The notes under the pieces were generated by a model, which saw only the letters and a program-made list of their open reading frames with translations, did no database searches and was not told where the DNA came from. Of a DNA stretch of 32,367 nt, positions 16,459 to 23,644 are shown in pieces. Every line of letters starts with the position of its first letter. Positions within the stretch are counted from its first letter, which is position 1. The translations under genes and the position numbers were made by a program. The stretch comes from Paenibacillus sp. MMS18-CY102 (lineage in GTDB: Bacteria; Bacillota; Bacilli; Paenibacillales; Paenibacillaceae): assembly GCF_009789195.1 (NCBI RefSeq), contig NZ_WSTC01000046.1, positions 1 to 32,367 of the forward strand, given 5' to 3'.

Positions 16459-16950
16459 TTAATTCCGTTCCGCCTGCAGCTTAATCTTAAACTGGCCGGT
16501 AAGCTCGCCATCGACATACATCTTATAATGCCACTCTAGCAGCATCGGGAGATCAGGCAGCAGCTCGCCATCGATAGGCTTGTCGCCTTCATGAGGCGGC
16601 TCTGCCCCGCTTCGCTCGCCATCGGTCCGCCAATTTCCACACTGCATCCACAACCACTCGGTGTCCGTCTCCATCTGAAACTGCACAAAAGGAGAAGCAT
16701 AGCGCCCCGTTCGCCGCACGCCTGCTACGAAAGTTTGCTCCGAATCGACGAGCCCGCGCCTTGCAATATGCAATTCGCCGTCCCGCCAGCGAATGAGCGT
16801 CCGCGTTTCGCCCGCTTCCTCATCCGTCTCCGAATAACGGACGTAAACGGTACGGCCTTTGCGATACCATTCGCCATGAAAATGATGCTCTTGCTTCTCG
16901 CCTTCAATATCACTGCTTAAAATCAAGCGCACGCTCGCTTTATCCGTCAA
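16459..16950 (-). CDS. ywiB: YwiB-type protein (DUF1934)
   Basis: A 163-aa protein of the DUF1934/YwiB family, predicted beta-barrel, function unknown, found immediately upstream of argS in B. subtilis. Visible are VRLILSSDIEGE, TVYVRYSETDE, a central strand region around GLVDSEQTFVAGVRRTGRY, and a C-terminal KMYVDGELTGQFKIKL strand. The frame is open up to a TTG at 17013, but that lies in the T-run of the T-box terminator. The TTG at 16950 has AAAGGAGGT 7-8 nt upstream and is taken as the start. Transcription depends on T-box read-through. Confidence 0.88.
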   Translation of the reverse strand: MTDKASVRLILSSDIEGEKQEHHFHGEWYRKGRTVYVRYSETDEEAGETRTLIRWRDGELHIARRGLVDSEQTFVAGVRRTGRYASPFVQFQMETDTEWLWMQCGNWRTDGERSGAEPPHEGDKPIDGELLPDLPMLLEWHYKMYVDGELTGQFKIKLQAERN

Positions 16951-17010
16951 ATTCGGCACCTCCTTTCTGTACAAACTGATGGCCATCCCGTCACGCATGC
17001 CGCAAGGAAA

Positions 17011-17296
17011 CAAAAACTCCGTCTCTTATAGGAAAGAGACGGAGTTATATCCGCGGTACCACTCTTCTGGCAGCATTCTTGCTATACGCAAAACGCGCTA
17101 GCTTGGCATGCTGCCTCTCGAACACGATAACGGCGTGACCGGGCTGCCCTACCCAGCGTACGCGTAATGCGCCGCCTTCAAGCCGCCGACTCCCGGGTGC
17201 GATTCCGCCGCGCGAATGCTGCCGGCTTCCACCACCCCGGCTCGCTGTCGCATTACCTCGCTGCGTACTATCCCGTTCAATGTCTGTAACATGATT
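17011..17296 (-). promoter_or_regulatory. T-box leader (probably tRNA-Arg) of ywiB-argS
   Basis: Minus strand: the antiterminator signature GTGGTACCGCGG (17051-17062), then a terminator stem AACTCCGTCTCTT/AAGAGACGGAGTT (17034-17046 with 17015-17027) and TTTTTG. Upstream is a stem I-like region with AGTA (about 17266), GCGAGCCGGGGTGGTGG and a specifier-side stretch near 17177-17195 containing CGG codons. Arg specificity is inferred mainly from the downstream argS; the exact specifier is not certain. Confidence 0.9.
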
Positions 17297-17302
17297 GCAT
17301 CT

Positions 17303-17330
17303 ATTATATGCCATGAGCCGAAAAATGCAA
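17303..17330 (-). promoter_or_regulatory. Promoter of the T-box/ywiB/argS transcript
   Basis: Minus strand: -35 TTGCAT, 16-bp spacer, -10 TATAAT; predicted start near 17296. It lies about 20 nt after the stop of the glycosylase gene. Confidence 0.8.
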
Positions 17331-17346
17331 ATGCAAGGATTGAATT

Positions 17347-18018
17347 TTATTGCAGGTAAGGCACAATAACTTGCCACGCGCCAAGGCGATCCGCCAAGGT
17401 CCTCATTGCCTTCGTCGGAACAGGGCTTGTCGAAGGCAGCTTCAGGCAGTCGATCCGCTGAACGGACTGTAGCTTGCCAAAATGGCGCATGAACGTATCA
17501 TGCGATTTACTGCCATTAAAGGCGATGCACCGAAGGTTCGGGTATTGTTCCAGCAACGCGGGGACATCGTTGACCACCTCATCCCGAATCGCAGCATCTA
17601 GGCTCCCCTCGCGCGTGCATGACTTTAAAACATCCCACATCGCGATATGATGCGATAGCGCAAAAGCAATCCTTTGCTCATACGCCTCATCCACCGTGTT
17701 TAATCCATGCAAGCCATATAGCACCCGCCACATGTAATTGCGAGGATTGCCATAATACTCGTTCACCGTCAATGAAGGCACGCCCGGCATGCTGCCAAGC
17801 ACGAGTACACGCGATTGTTCATTGATTATAGGAGGAAATGAGTACACCGTTAGATCGTTAGCCTCCGGCGCCAGTTCCTTCTCCACTCCCGCTGCTGTTG
17901 TCAGTGCTGTTTGTGCTGTTTGTGCTGTCGGCACTGTCAGTTCTGACAGTTCTGTTGGTGTTGGCACTGCTGTTGTTTGGCGTTCCGCCGTATCGTTCGA
18001 TTTCTTTGCACAACTCAT
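17347..18018 (-). CDS. DNA-deoxyinosine glycosylase (UDG superfamily, hypoxanthine-DNA glycosylase type)
   Basis: The homologous part (from LTVYSFPPIINEQSR, about residue 56) has the features of the hypoxanthine-DNA glycosylase branch of the uracil-DNA glycosylase superfamily: VLGSMPGVPSL (motif 1), EYYGNPRNYMWRVL, MWDVLKSCTREGSLD and IAFNGSKSHDTF. It would remove deaminated adenine from DNA. The first ~55 residues are low-complexity (TAQTAQTALTT) and entirely overlap the 3' end of the preceding gene in another frame. AGGAG before the ATG at 18018 could be chance, since it encodes a conserved part of that gene. A start near 17847 (GTG), just after the upstream stop codon, would give a family-sized 166-aa protein. 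Confidence 0.78.
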   Translation of the reverse strand: MSCAKKSNDTAERQTTAVPTPTELSELTVPTAQTAQTALTTAAGVEKELAPEANDLTVYSFPPIINEQSRVLVLGSMPGVPSLTVNEYYGNPRNYMWRVLYGLHGLNTVDEAYEQRIAFALSHHIAMWDVLKSCTREGSLDAAIRDEVVNDVPALLEQYPNLRCIAFNGSKSHDTFMRHFGKLQSVQRIDCLKLPSTSPVPTKAMRTLADRLGAWQVIVPYLQ

Positions 18019-18208
18019 ACTGCCACTCCTGATCCTCTGTCATTGAAGCCATTAACGACATGTTATACAAATAAGCTAACCGCAGGCAATGGTCCGCATT
18101 TACATCTAGACAGTGTTCCATCTCCAACTTCTCCGTGTCAGTCAGCTTACGGCGCTTCTGGATAATGCGCAGCTCTGCCATCCGTTCATGAATAGGCATC
18201 AACTTCAT
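17858..18208 (-). CDS. Small Paenibacillus-type protein (DUF7667-like) with repeat-encoded tail
   Basis: A 116-aa protein. The first ~76 residues (MPIHERMAEL, RRKLTDTEKLEMEHCLDVNADHC, MSLMASMTEDQEWQYELCKEIE) match a small helical family common in Paenibacillus that I recall as DUF7667; its function is unknown. The remaining ~40 residues are low-complexity Ser, Thr, Asn and Gly (STNSTNSTDNSSGSG), encoded by imperfect repeats and overlapping the start of the glycosylase frame by 161 nt. The ATG at 18208 follows AGGAGGT at about 10 nt. It is divergent from the LRR-protein gene. Confidence 0.8.
   Translation of the reverse strand: MKLMPIHERMAELRIIQKRRKLTDTEKLEMEHCLDVNADHCLRLAYLYNMSLMASMTEDQEWQYELCKEIERYGGTPNNSSANTNRTVRTDSADSTNSTNSTDNSSGSGEGTGAGG
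17889..17975. repeat. Imperfect short repeats in the gene overlap
   Basis: Plus-strand units of about 9 nt (GTGCTGTTT and variants) recur, followed by an inverted repeat ACTGTCAG-TT-CTGACAGT (17933-17950). Read in two minus-strand frames they encode the Ser/Thr/Asn tail of the small protein and the Thr/Ala-rich head of the glycosylase frame. Confidence 0.75.
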
Positions 18209-18415
18209 ATAGACACCACCTCCTGGTATCCATCATGCCCACATCATGCCTAGAATATAGCATCTTAAGCGCTAGATAAATAGAAAGAACATTGTTATGT
18301 ATAAATGTATAATGTTTCATCCTAAGCCTTTACTTTCACACTCATTCTGTCGACATAAATAATTAGAACTTTTTTCCTATAAACTAGAGATATTTGCCTA
18401 AGGAGTTGTCCATAA

Positions 18416-20785
18416 ATGAAGCCACGCCACAAACTGCTGCGGGTACTCGCCTTGTCAATCGCTTTATCCTATGCGGCTACGGTTACTCCGCTGTACCCGA
18501 ACAGCGATGTGCATACGTCCTATGCAGCCTCTAAGGCCGACAATGCTGTCATCACGTTTGCCGACAAAAACTTGGAACAGGCCATTCGCGACAAAATTTA
18601 CAAAACTAGCGGACCGATCCGTAAAAGCGATGTCGCCAACGTACAATATTTGTACATCTATAGCAATAAAGGGATTAAAAGCCTCGCTGGCATCGAGCAG
18701 CTCCCGTACCTGACTGATGTCTATATTCTCGAAAATCCAATAACGGACCTAACCCCGCTAACGAAAGTGAAGGGGCTTAAAAACCTTGGTCTCTCGTACG
18801 TTAACCCAGCTAGCATAAGCGCCATTGTACCCAAGTTGACTCAACTTACGAGCCTATATCTAACGAACTGTGAGCTAACTGATATTTCCTTCCTTAAACC
18901 GTTAAAAAATCTCACGAGCCTAGACCTTACATACAATCATATTCAAGATATCTCTGTCGTCTCGAATATGGCCAAGCTAAATTCATTCGAAGCACGATAT
19001 AACGAAAAAATCGAAGATCTTTCACCGCTTGCGGGGCTGCCGATTCGATTCCTATACCTTTCTGGGAACAAGATTGCCGATATTAAGCCTCTGAGCAAGC
19101 TAAAATTCAAGCATGAAGTGTATGCGATCGATCTTGAATTCAATGCCATCACAGACGTATCCGTTATAGCTGAATTTCCAAATCTATTATCGCTCGACAT
19201 TGAGCTCAATCCGGTCACAACATTCCTTCCAATCTATCCAATGTCCTCGAAGCTGACAAAAAAAGATTTCGCATTAGGAGCGTCTGACCTCGCCCAACCT
19301 GTACATTTTGCCGACTCTGGGCTTGAAGCAGCAATCCGTGAGGCAATAGGCAAACCCGAGGGCACGATAACCGTCGGTGACATTAGCATTATTCATTCAC
19401 TCGATGCATCCAAACGAAAAATACAGGATCTTAGCGGAATCGAATATATGCCACAATTGATCGAATTAAATCTAACCGATAATCAGGCCAAGAGCTTAAA
19501 ACCTTTGCAATACCTAACACAGCTGCGCACACTCAAGCTGAAGGGCAATGCTGCTAGCAACTATTCGGATATCCGGGACGTCATTCGTTCCCTAACGAGT
19601 AAAGATTTCGATCCGAAATTCAAATTCACGTCCAACGTTACCGCCGCAAGCTTCAATGAAATTGCCAAAGCGGCAGAGACAGCGCGGGAGAATCCGGGCA
19701 AGGCAATCGCAATCAAGATTAGTGCGCCAACACTGCAAAACCGATCGAATTATGATGATCTACGCAGCTACCTAGCCCTTAAATTCCCGGATACTAGAAA
19801 AAGTTATGTATACATTAGCCCGACAGAAGCCAGAGAAGAACAATTCGCATTCCATATGTCAACCGATTCCAAATACCAAACCTTTACAGCAACTGCCCAG
19901 ATCGAAAAATCGCCTATCCGTTTTGACGTTGCAGCATACGAGAAGCCGAAAGCATCTGATAACATAAAGCCCGAAAGCTTTATCCAATCCGACCATAAGG
20001 ACATCGCCGCTCTGGCACGCAAAATTACGGAAGGCAGCTCCACCGATAAAGACAAGCTGCTAGCGATCCATGATTGGGTTGCGAATAATATCCGATATGA
20101 CTATAAATCGTTGGCTGTTGATAATGCCGCACCGCAAGATGCGCTCAGTGTTATGCGAAGCGGCATAGCAATATGTGCAGGCTATGCCAACCTAACTGCT
20201 GCACTTGGCCGTTCCGTTGGCATTCCAACCCAAGTGGTCTCCGGGTATGCTGTCCCTTACGGAGGCACATGGGAGATGGTTCTGAAAGATCTTACGTCTT
20301 CATGGTATGCGCATGCTTGGAACCAAGCTTATGTCGGCGGCAAATGGATTGTACTTGATACGACTTGGGATGCAGCGCAGTACAGAGGCGACCAATTATC
20401 TTACAAGTTCACTCGCCAATATTTTGACCCGAATCCGCTAGCCTTCTCGACTAACCATACTTTTTATGTGCCGCGCCCAACGCCAGAAGGGCTGAAGGAA
20501 TACTACTTCCGGTTAACCGATGCCGATAATAATGCAATCAGCAATCTGGTATGGAAAGAGTTCTGGAACAGTCACGGCAAATACGGCAATTACATTCCTT
20601 ATTTGCCGTCAGGCCATATGAAGAACGGCACTATATCCGCTACTCACGCTTATCGCTTGCCGGACGGCACATACATCGTGTATACAGCAGTTCGCGGCAA
20701 AAACGGAACCTGGACTTTGGCAAGCAAGGAAACACTGGATAATTACTTGCCCCCTGCACCTTCTTATATTCTAAAGAGCTATTAA
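18416..20785 (+). CDS. Secreted leucine-rich-repeat protein with transglutaminase-like domain
   Basis: A 789-aa protein. A signal peptide (basic start, hydrophobic about 7-22, likely cleavage near SYA-AS, 35-38) is followed by two internalin-like LRR blocks: 45-290 and 296-390, each opening with a cap helix (ITFADKNLEQAIRDKI; VHFADSGLEAAIREAI). A linker follows, then a transglutaminase-like core at about 525-690 with C587 (GIAICAGYANL), H633 (AHAWNQAYVGGKW) and D648 (LDTTWD), and a C-terminal region of about 80 residues. No LPXTG anchor or SLH domain is seen. The ATG follows AAGGAG at 10 nt. Likely extracellular, for protein binding plus cross-linking or proteolysis; the substrate is unknown. 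Confidence 0.88.
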   Translation: MKPRHKLLRVLALSIALSYAATVTPLYPNSDVHTSYAASKADNAVITFADKNLEQAIRDKIYKTSGPIRKSDVANVQYLYIYSNKGIKSLAGIEQLPYLTDVYILENPITDLTPLTKVKGLKNLGLSYVNPASISAIVPKLTQLTSLYLTNCELTDISFLKPLKNLTSLDLTYNHIQDISVVSNMAKLNSFEARYNEKIEDLSPLAGLPIRFLYLSGNKIADIKPLSKLKFKHEVYAIDLEFNAITDVSVIAEFPNLLSLDIELNPVTTFLPIYPMSSKLTKKDFALGASDLAQPVHFADSGLEAAIREAIGKPEGTITVGDISIIHSLDASKRKIQDLSGIEYMPQLIELNLTDNQAKSLKPLQYLTQLRTLKLKGNAASNYSDIRDVIRSLTSKDFDPKFKFTSNVTAASFNEIAKAAETARENPGKAIAIKISAPTLQNRSNYDDLRSYLALKFPDTRKSYVYISPTEAREEQFAFHMSTDSKYQTFTATAQIEKSPIRFDVAAYEKPKASDNIKPESFIQSDHKDIAALARKITEGSSTDKDKLLAIHDWVANNIRYDYKSLAVDNAAPQDALSVMRSGIAICAGYANLTAALGRSVGIPTQVVSGYAVPYGGTWEMVLKDLTSSWYAHAWNQAYVGGKWIVLDTTWDAAQYRGDQLSYKFTRQYFDPNPLAFSTNHTFYVPRPTPEGLKEYYFRLTDADNNAISNLVWKEFWNSHGKYGNYIPYLPSGHMKNGTISATHAYRLPDGTYIVYTAVRGKNGTWTLASKETLDNYLPPAPSYILKSY

Positions 20786-20787
20786 TT

Positions 20788-20832
20788 AAAGAAGAGGGAG
20801 CGACACGGCAATCCGTGTCGCTCCCTCTTTGT
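20788..20832. terminator. Bidirectional terminator between the LRR-protein gene and speB
   Basis: Perfect 16-bp stem AGAGGGAGCGACACGG/CCGTGTCGCTCCCTCT (20793-20808 with 20813-20828), CAAT loop. TTTG follows on the plus strand and TTCTTTAATTAAT on the minus strand, so it can serve both convergent genes. Confidence 0.9.
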
Positions 20833-20852
20833 AAACAAGCTCATATTGACAA

Positions 20853-21722
20853 TTACTTAATAAAGCCGAGCAGCATTTCGCGGATAACTTTCGCAGCCAC
20901 GATTTGCGTTTGCTCTGTCGGATCGTAAGCTGGAGCTACCTCTACGAGGTCACAGCCAACAACGTTCACACCTGAGCGCGCGATTGCATGAACCGCTTCA
21001 AGCAGTTCTTTGCTCGTAATGCCGCCCGCTTCTGCTGTACCCGTACCAGGCGCGCAGGATGGGTCCAGCACGTCGATGTCGATCGTCAGGTAAACAGGGC
21101 GGCCTTCAAGCTCTGGGAGCACCTTTTTCAGAGGCTCCAGCACCTCAAACGGATGGAAATTGATGTTCTCGCGCGCATACTGCCACTCTTCGCGGGAGCC
21201 GGAACGAATACCGAATTGGTAAATGTTCTTGCCGCCCATCAGGCCAGCAGCTTTGCGAAGCGGCGTCGAGTGCGACAGCGGCTCGCCTTCGTAGCTTTCA
21301 CGCAAGTCAGCGTGCGCATCGAAGTGGATGATCGCCAGATCAGGGTATTTCTTATACACCTCTTGGAAAATCGGCCACGATACGAGATGCTCCCCACCCA
21401 AACCTACAGGCAGCTTGCCGTCTTCCAAAATGCCACGCACATGCTCGCCGATAATTTCGAGCGAACGGGCCGCGTTGCCGAAAGGCAACAGCAGGTCGCC
21501 AGCATCGAAGTACTCGATATCTTCAAGGCTGCGGTCAAGATAAGGGCTGTATTCTTCCAGGCCGATCGACACCTCGCGAATGCGCGGAGGGCCAAAACGC
21601 GAGCCAGGACGGAATGATACCGTAAAGTCCATTGGCATGCCATAAATGACCGCTTTGGATGCAGCATAGTCCTCCGAGCTAAGAATGAAGACGTTGCCGG
21701 AATATTTTTGATCGATTTTCAT
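20853..21722 (-). CDS. speB: Agmatinase
   Basis: A 289-aa ureohydrolase converting agmatine to putrescine and urea. The Mn-binding motifs are complete: GGEH, FDAHADLRESYEG, and DIDVLDPSCAPGTGT, with GCDLVEVAPAYDPT near the end. The ATG follows GGAGC at 10 nt. It is 15 nt after speE and surely in the same operon, an arrangement conserved with B. subtilis speE-speB. Confidence 0.96.
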   Translation of the reverse strand: MKIDQKYSGNVFILSSEDYAASKAVIYGMPMDFTVSFRPGSRFGPPRIREVSIGLEEYSPYLDRSLEDIEYFDAGDLLLPFGNAARSLEIIGEHVRGILEDGKLPVGLGGEHLVSWPIFQEVYKKYPDLAIIHFDAHADLRESYEGEPLSHSTPLRKAAGLMGGKNIYQFGIRSGSREEWQYARENINFHPFEVLEPLKKVLPELEGRPVYLTIDIDVLDPSCAPGTGTAEAGGITSKELLEAVHAIARSGVNVVGCDLVEVAPAYDPTEQTQIVAAKVIREMLLGFIK

Positions 21723-21737
21723 AGTTGATAGCGCTCC

Positions 21738-22565
21738 TTATTTCACGAGGTTTTCCACGAACTTCGGAAGCGCGAACGCTGCTTTATGAAGGCGCGGGGA
21801 ATAGTATTTGGTGTCTAGCTCTGGAATCGCGGACTCGTCGACAGCCAACGGGTCATGCTTCTTGCTGCCCATCGTGAACGTCCACAGGCCAGACGGATAT
21901 GTCGGTACGTTCGCCCAATAAACCCGGACGATTGGGAACACTTCCTTCACGTCGCGATTCACGCTCTCGATCAGGTCTGCTTTGAACCAAGGGTTGTCCG
22001 TCTGCGCAACGAAGATGCCGTCGTCCTTAAGCGCTTCGTAAATGCCTTGGTAGAAACCGCGCGTAAACAGGTTTACCGCAGGCCCCACCGGCTCCGTGGA
22101 GTCAACCATAATTACGTCGTACGTATTCTTATGGTCGTGGATATGCATGAAGCCGTCGTTCACGATGACATCAACGCGAGCATCGTCCAAGCCGCCAGCG
22201 ATGTTAGGCAAGTATTGTTTGGAGTATTCGATCACTTTGCCGTCGATCTCGACGAGCACCGCTTTCTTAACGCTCGGGTGCTTCAGCACTTCACGAATTA
22301 CGCCGCCGTCGCCGCCGCCGACAACGAGCACGTTCTCTGGGTTCGGGTGCGTGAACAACGCCGGATGGGCAACCATTTCGTGGTAAACGAACTCGTCTTT
22401 GTCCGTCGTCATGACCATCCCGTCGAGCACGAGCATCGTGCCGAACTCTTCGGTTTCGATCATATCGAGTTTCTGGAAGTCAGTCTGCTCGCTTACGTAC
22501 GTTTCTTTGATTTTGGCCGTGATGCCGTACGATTCGGTCTGCTTCTCTGTGTACCACAACTCCAT
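21738..22565 (-). CDS. speE: Spermidine synthase (polyamine aminopropyltransferase)
   Basis: A 275-aa enzyme moving an aminopropyl group from decarboxylated SAM to putrescine. It shows the gate-keeping N-terminus ([19 protein letters not shown]), the SAM-binding [16 protein letters not shown] (about 84-99), [12 protein letters not shown], and the DSTEPVGPA catalytic loop. The frame is open to 22604, but the ATG at 22565 gives the family start and has AAGGGAT upstream. First gene of speE-speB, with a sigma-A promoter 55-80 nt upstream. Confidence 0.97.
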   Translation of the reverse strand: MELWYTEKQTESYGITAKIKETYVSEQTDFQKLDMIETEEFGTMLVLDGMVMTTDKDEFVYHEMVAHPALFTHPNPENVLVVGGGDGGVIREVLKHPSVKKAVLVEIDGKVIEYSKQYLPNIAGGLDDARVDVIVNDGFMHIHDHKNTYDVIMVDSTEPVGPAVNLFTRGFYQGIYEALKDDGIFVAQTDNPWFKADLIESVNRDVKEVFPIVRVYWANVPTYPSGLWTFTMGSKKHDPLAVDESAIPELDTKYYSPRLHKAAFALPKFVENLVK

Positions 22566-22617
22566 GTTTTTATCCCTTCTTTCATTGGATTCCCTCGGGG
22601 GCAATGGTTCTTTCTGT

Positions 22618-22645
22618 ATTATAATTTAACGGAGTGGAAAATCAA
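22618..22645 (-). promoter_or_regulatory. Promoter of speE-speB (sigma-A)
   Basis: Minus strand: -35 TTGATT, 16-bp spacer, -10 TATAAT, about 53 nt before the speE ATG. Confidence 0.75.
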
Positions 22646-22680
22646 CCTTTACGGGTTGCCGCGGGATGAAAAGAGGGTCG

Positions 22681-23289
22681 TTAATGGCTAGGGTCAAACA
22701 GGTCGTAATACCGGAACACCGGCAAATCAGGGTATTTACCCCGCAACTGCTCGACTTGCGCCCTCCATGCCGCTTTAGCGTCCTCGGAAGACAGCTTCAC
22801 GAATCGTTCTTCATCTATGCCCTTATCCAATGCGGCCAATAGTTCGACCACAGGTTCGACCTGCCCTTGAATATGTGCAATCTTCCATTGCTGCGGATCG
22901 GCCTGCATAGGGAATAATATATCCTCCTTTATATACTGACCCACGGCTTGGAAGAAGCTGCCCGCATATACATAGTCACTTAGTTCCGTGTTCATGAGCT
23001 CAGGATAGGCGCTACGAAGGTAGAACTCTGCATCCCTGTTGCTTTGGATCGCATCATTTAGTCGCACAAGCACCGCATCGCGTTGAATGCCTTCCGACTC
23101 TACAATCTGTTGCAAGCTCCCTCTTCCATCGACCAGCCCTTTCTGAAGCCCAAATACAGCCAAATTGCCACTATGATCCTCATAGTTCCCTTTTAACTGG
23201 TACATACGATTTACAGTGAATATGTTCAGGCATAGAGATATGACTGATAATCCGATTAATGCGGCTGCCATCCACTTCTTTGCTTTCAT
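22681..23289 (-). CDS. Membrane-anchored protein of unknown function
   Basis: A 202-aa protein with one N-terminal membrane segment (about 7-26, WMAAALIGLSVISLCLNIF) after a KAKK start and no lipobox. The rest is a mostly helical, soluble domain (GSLQQIVESEGIQRDAVLVRLNDAI; LLAALDKGIDEERFVKL), presumably outside the cell. I do not recognise a family. The ATG follows AGGAG at 11 nt. It lies 90 nt upstream of the speE promoter, on the same strand, with no clear terminator between. Confidence 0.7.
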   Translation of the reverse strand: MKAKKWMAAALIGLSVISLCLNIFTVNRMYQLKGNYEDHSGNLAVFGLQKGLVDGRGSLQQIVESEGIQRDAVLVRLNDAIQSNRDAEFYLRSAYPELMNTELSDYVYAGSFFQAVGQYIKEDILFPMQADPQQWKIAHIQGQVEPVVELLAALDKGIDEERFVKLSSEDAKAAWRAQVEQLRGKYPDLPVFRYYDLFDPSH

Positions 23290-23574
23290 TATTGATCACG
23301 CTCCTATAGTCATGTGTTTCTGACATTAATGCGCCAATGCCCGCTCGGCATTAACCAGTTCCAGTGGCTTTCATTACATCCATTGCCGTAAGGGCTCGTA
23401 TATGCTGGAACAGTTGAGCATATCTGCACAAACGTTTTCACAAACATAATATTATATTTTTTTCCAATAAATTTATTGGGATTATCGAACTATTTCACCC
23501 CTCTTCTAGCTCTAATTTCCTGTCGTTGGATTAAATTTTAGATTTTTGAAACACCCCCATTTGGCCCAATCAAG
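23290..23574. other. A+T-rich intergenic region between the membrane protein gene and pbpG
   Basis: No gene is seen in these ~285 nt between divergent genes. There is an A+T-rich core (23440-23475) and a small inverted repeat ATATGCT-AGCATAT near 23400-23425. The plus-strand promoter for the penicillin-binding protein follows it and is annotated separately. Confidence 0.5.
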
Positions 23575-23605
23575 TGAATAACCACCCCTTCCTTTTTCCA
23601 TACTA
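23575..23605 (+). promoter_or_regulatory. Forespore promoter (sigma-G/sigma-F type) of pbpG
   Basis: -35 TGAATA, 18-bp spacer, -10 CATACTA: a full match to the sigma-G consensus, also readable by sigma-F. It lies 40 nt before the pbpG start. B. subtilis pbpG is transcribed in the forespore. Confidence 0.75.
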
Positions 23606-23644
23606 AGGGATAAGCTAGTTCGATCCCCGAGAGGAAGTTGCTCC

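Noticed and set aside
21855-22691. 278-codon open frame on the plus strand
   Set aside because: Antisense to speE; Arg/Val/His-rich and without recognisable features.
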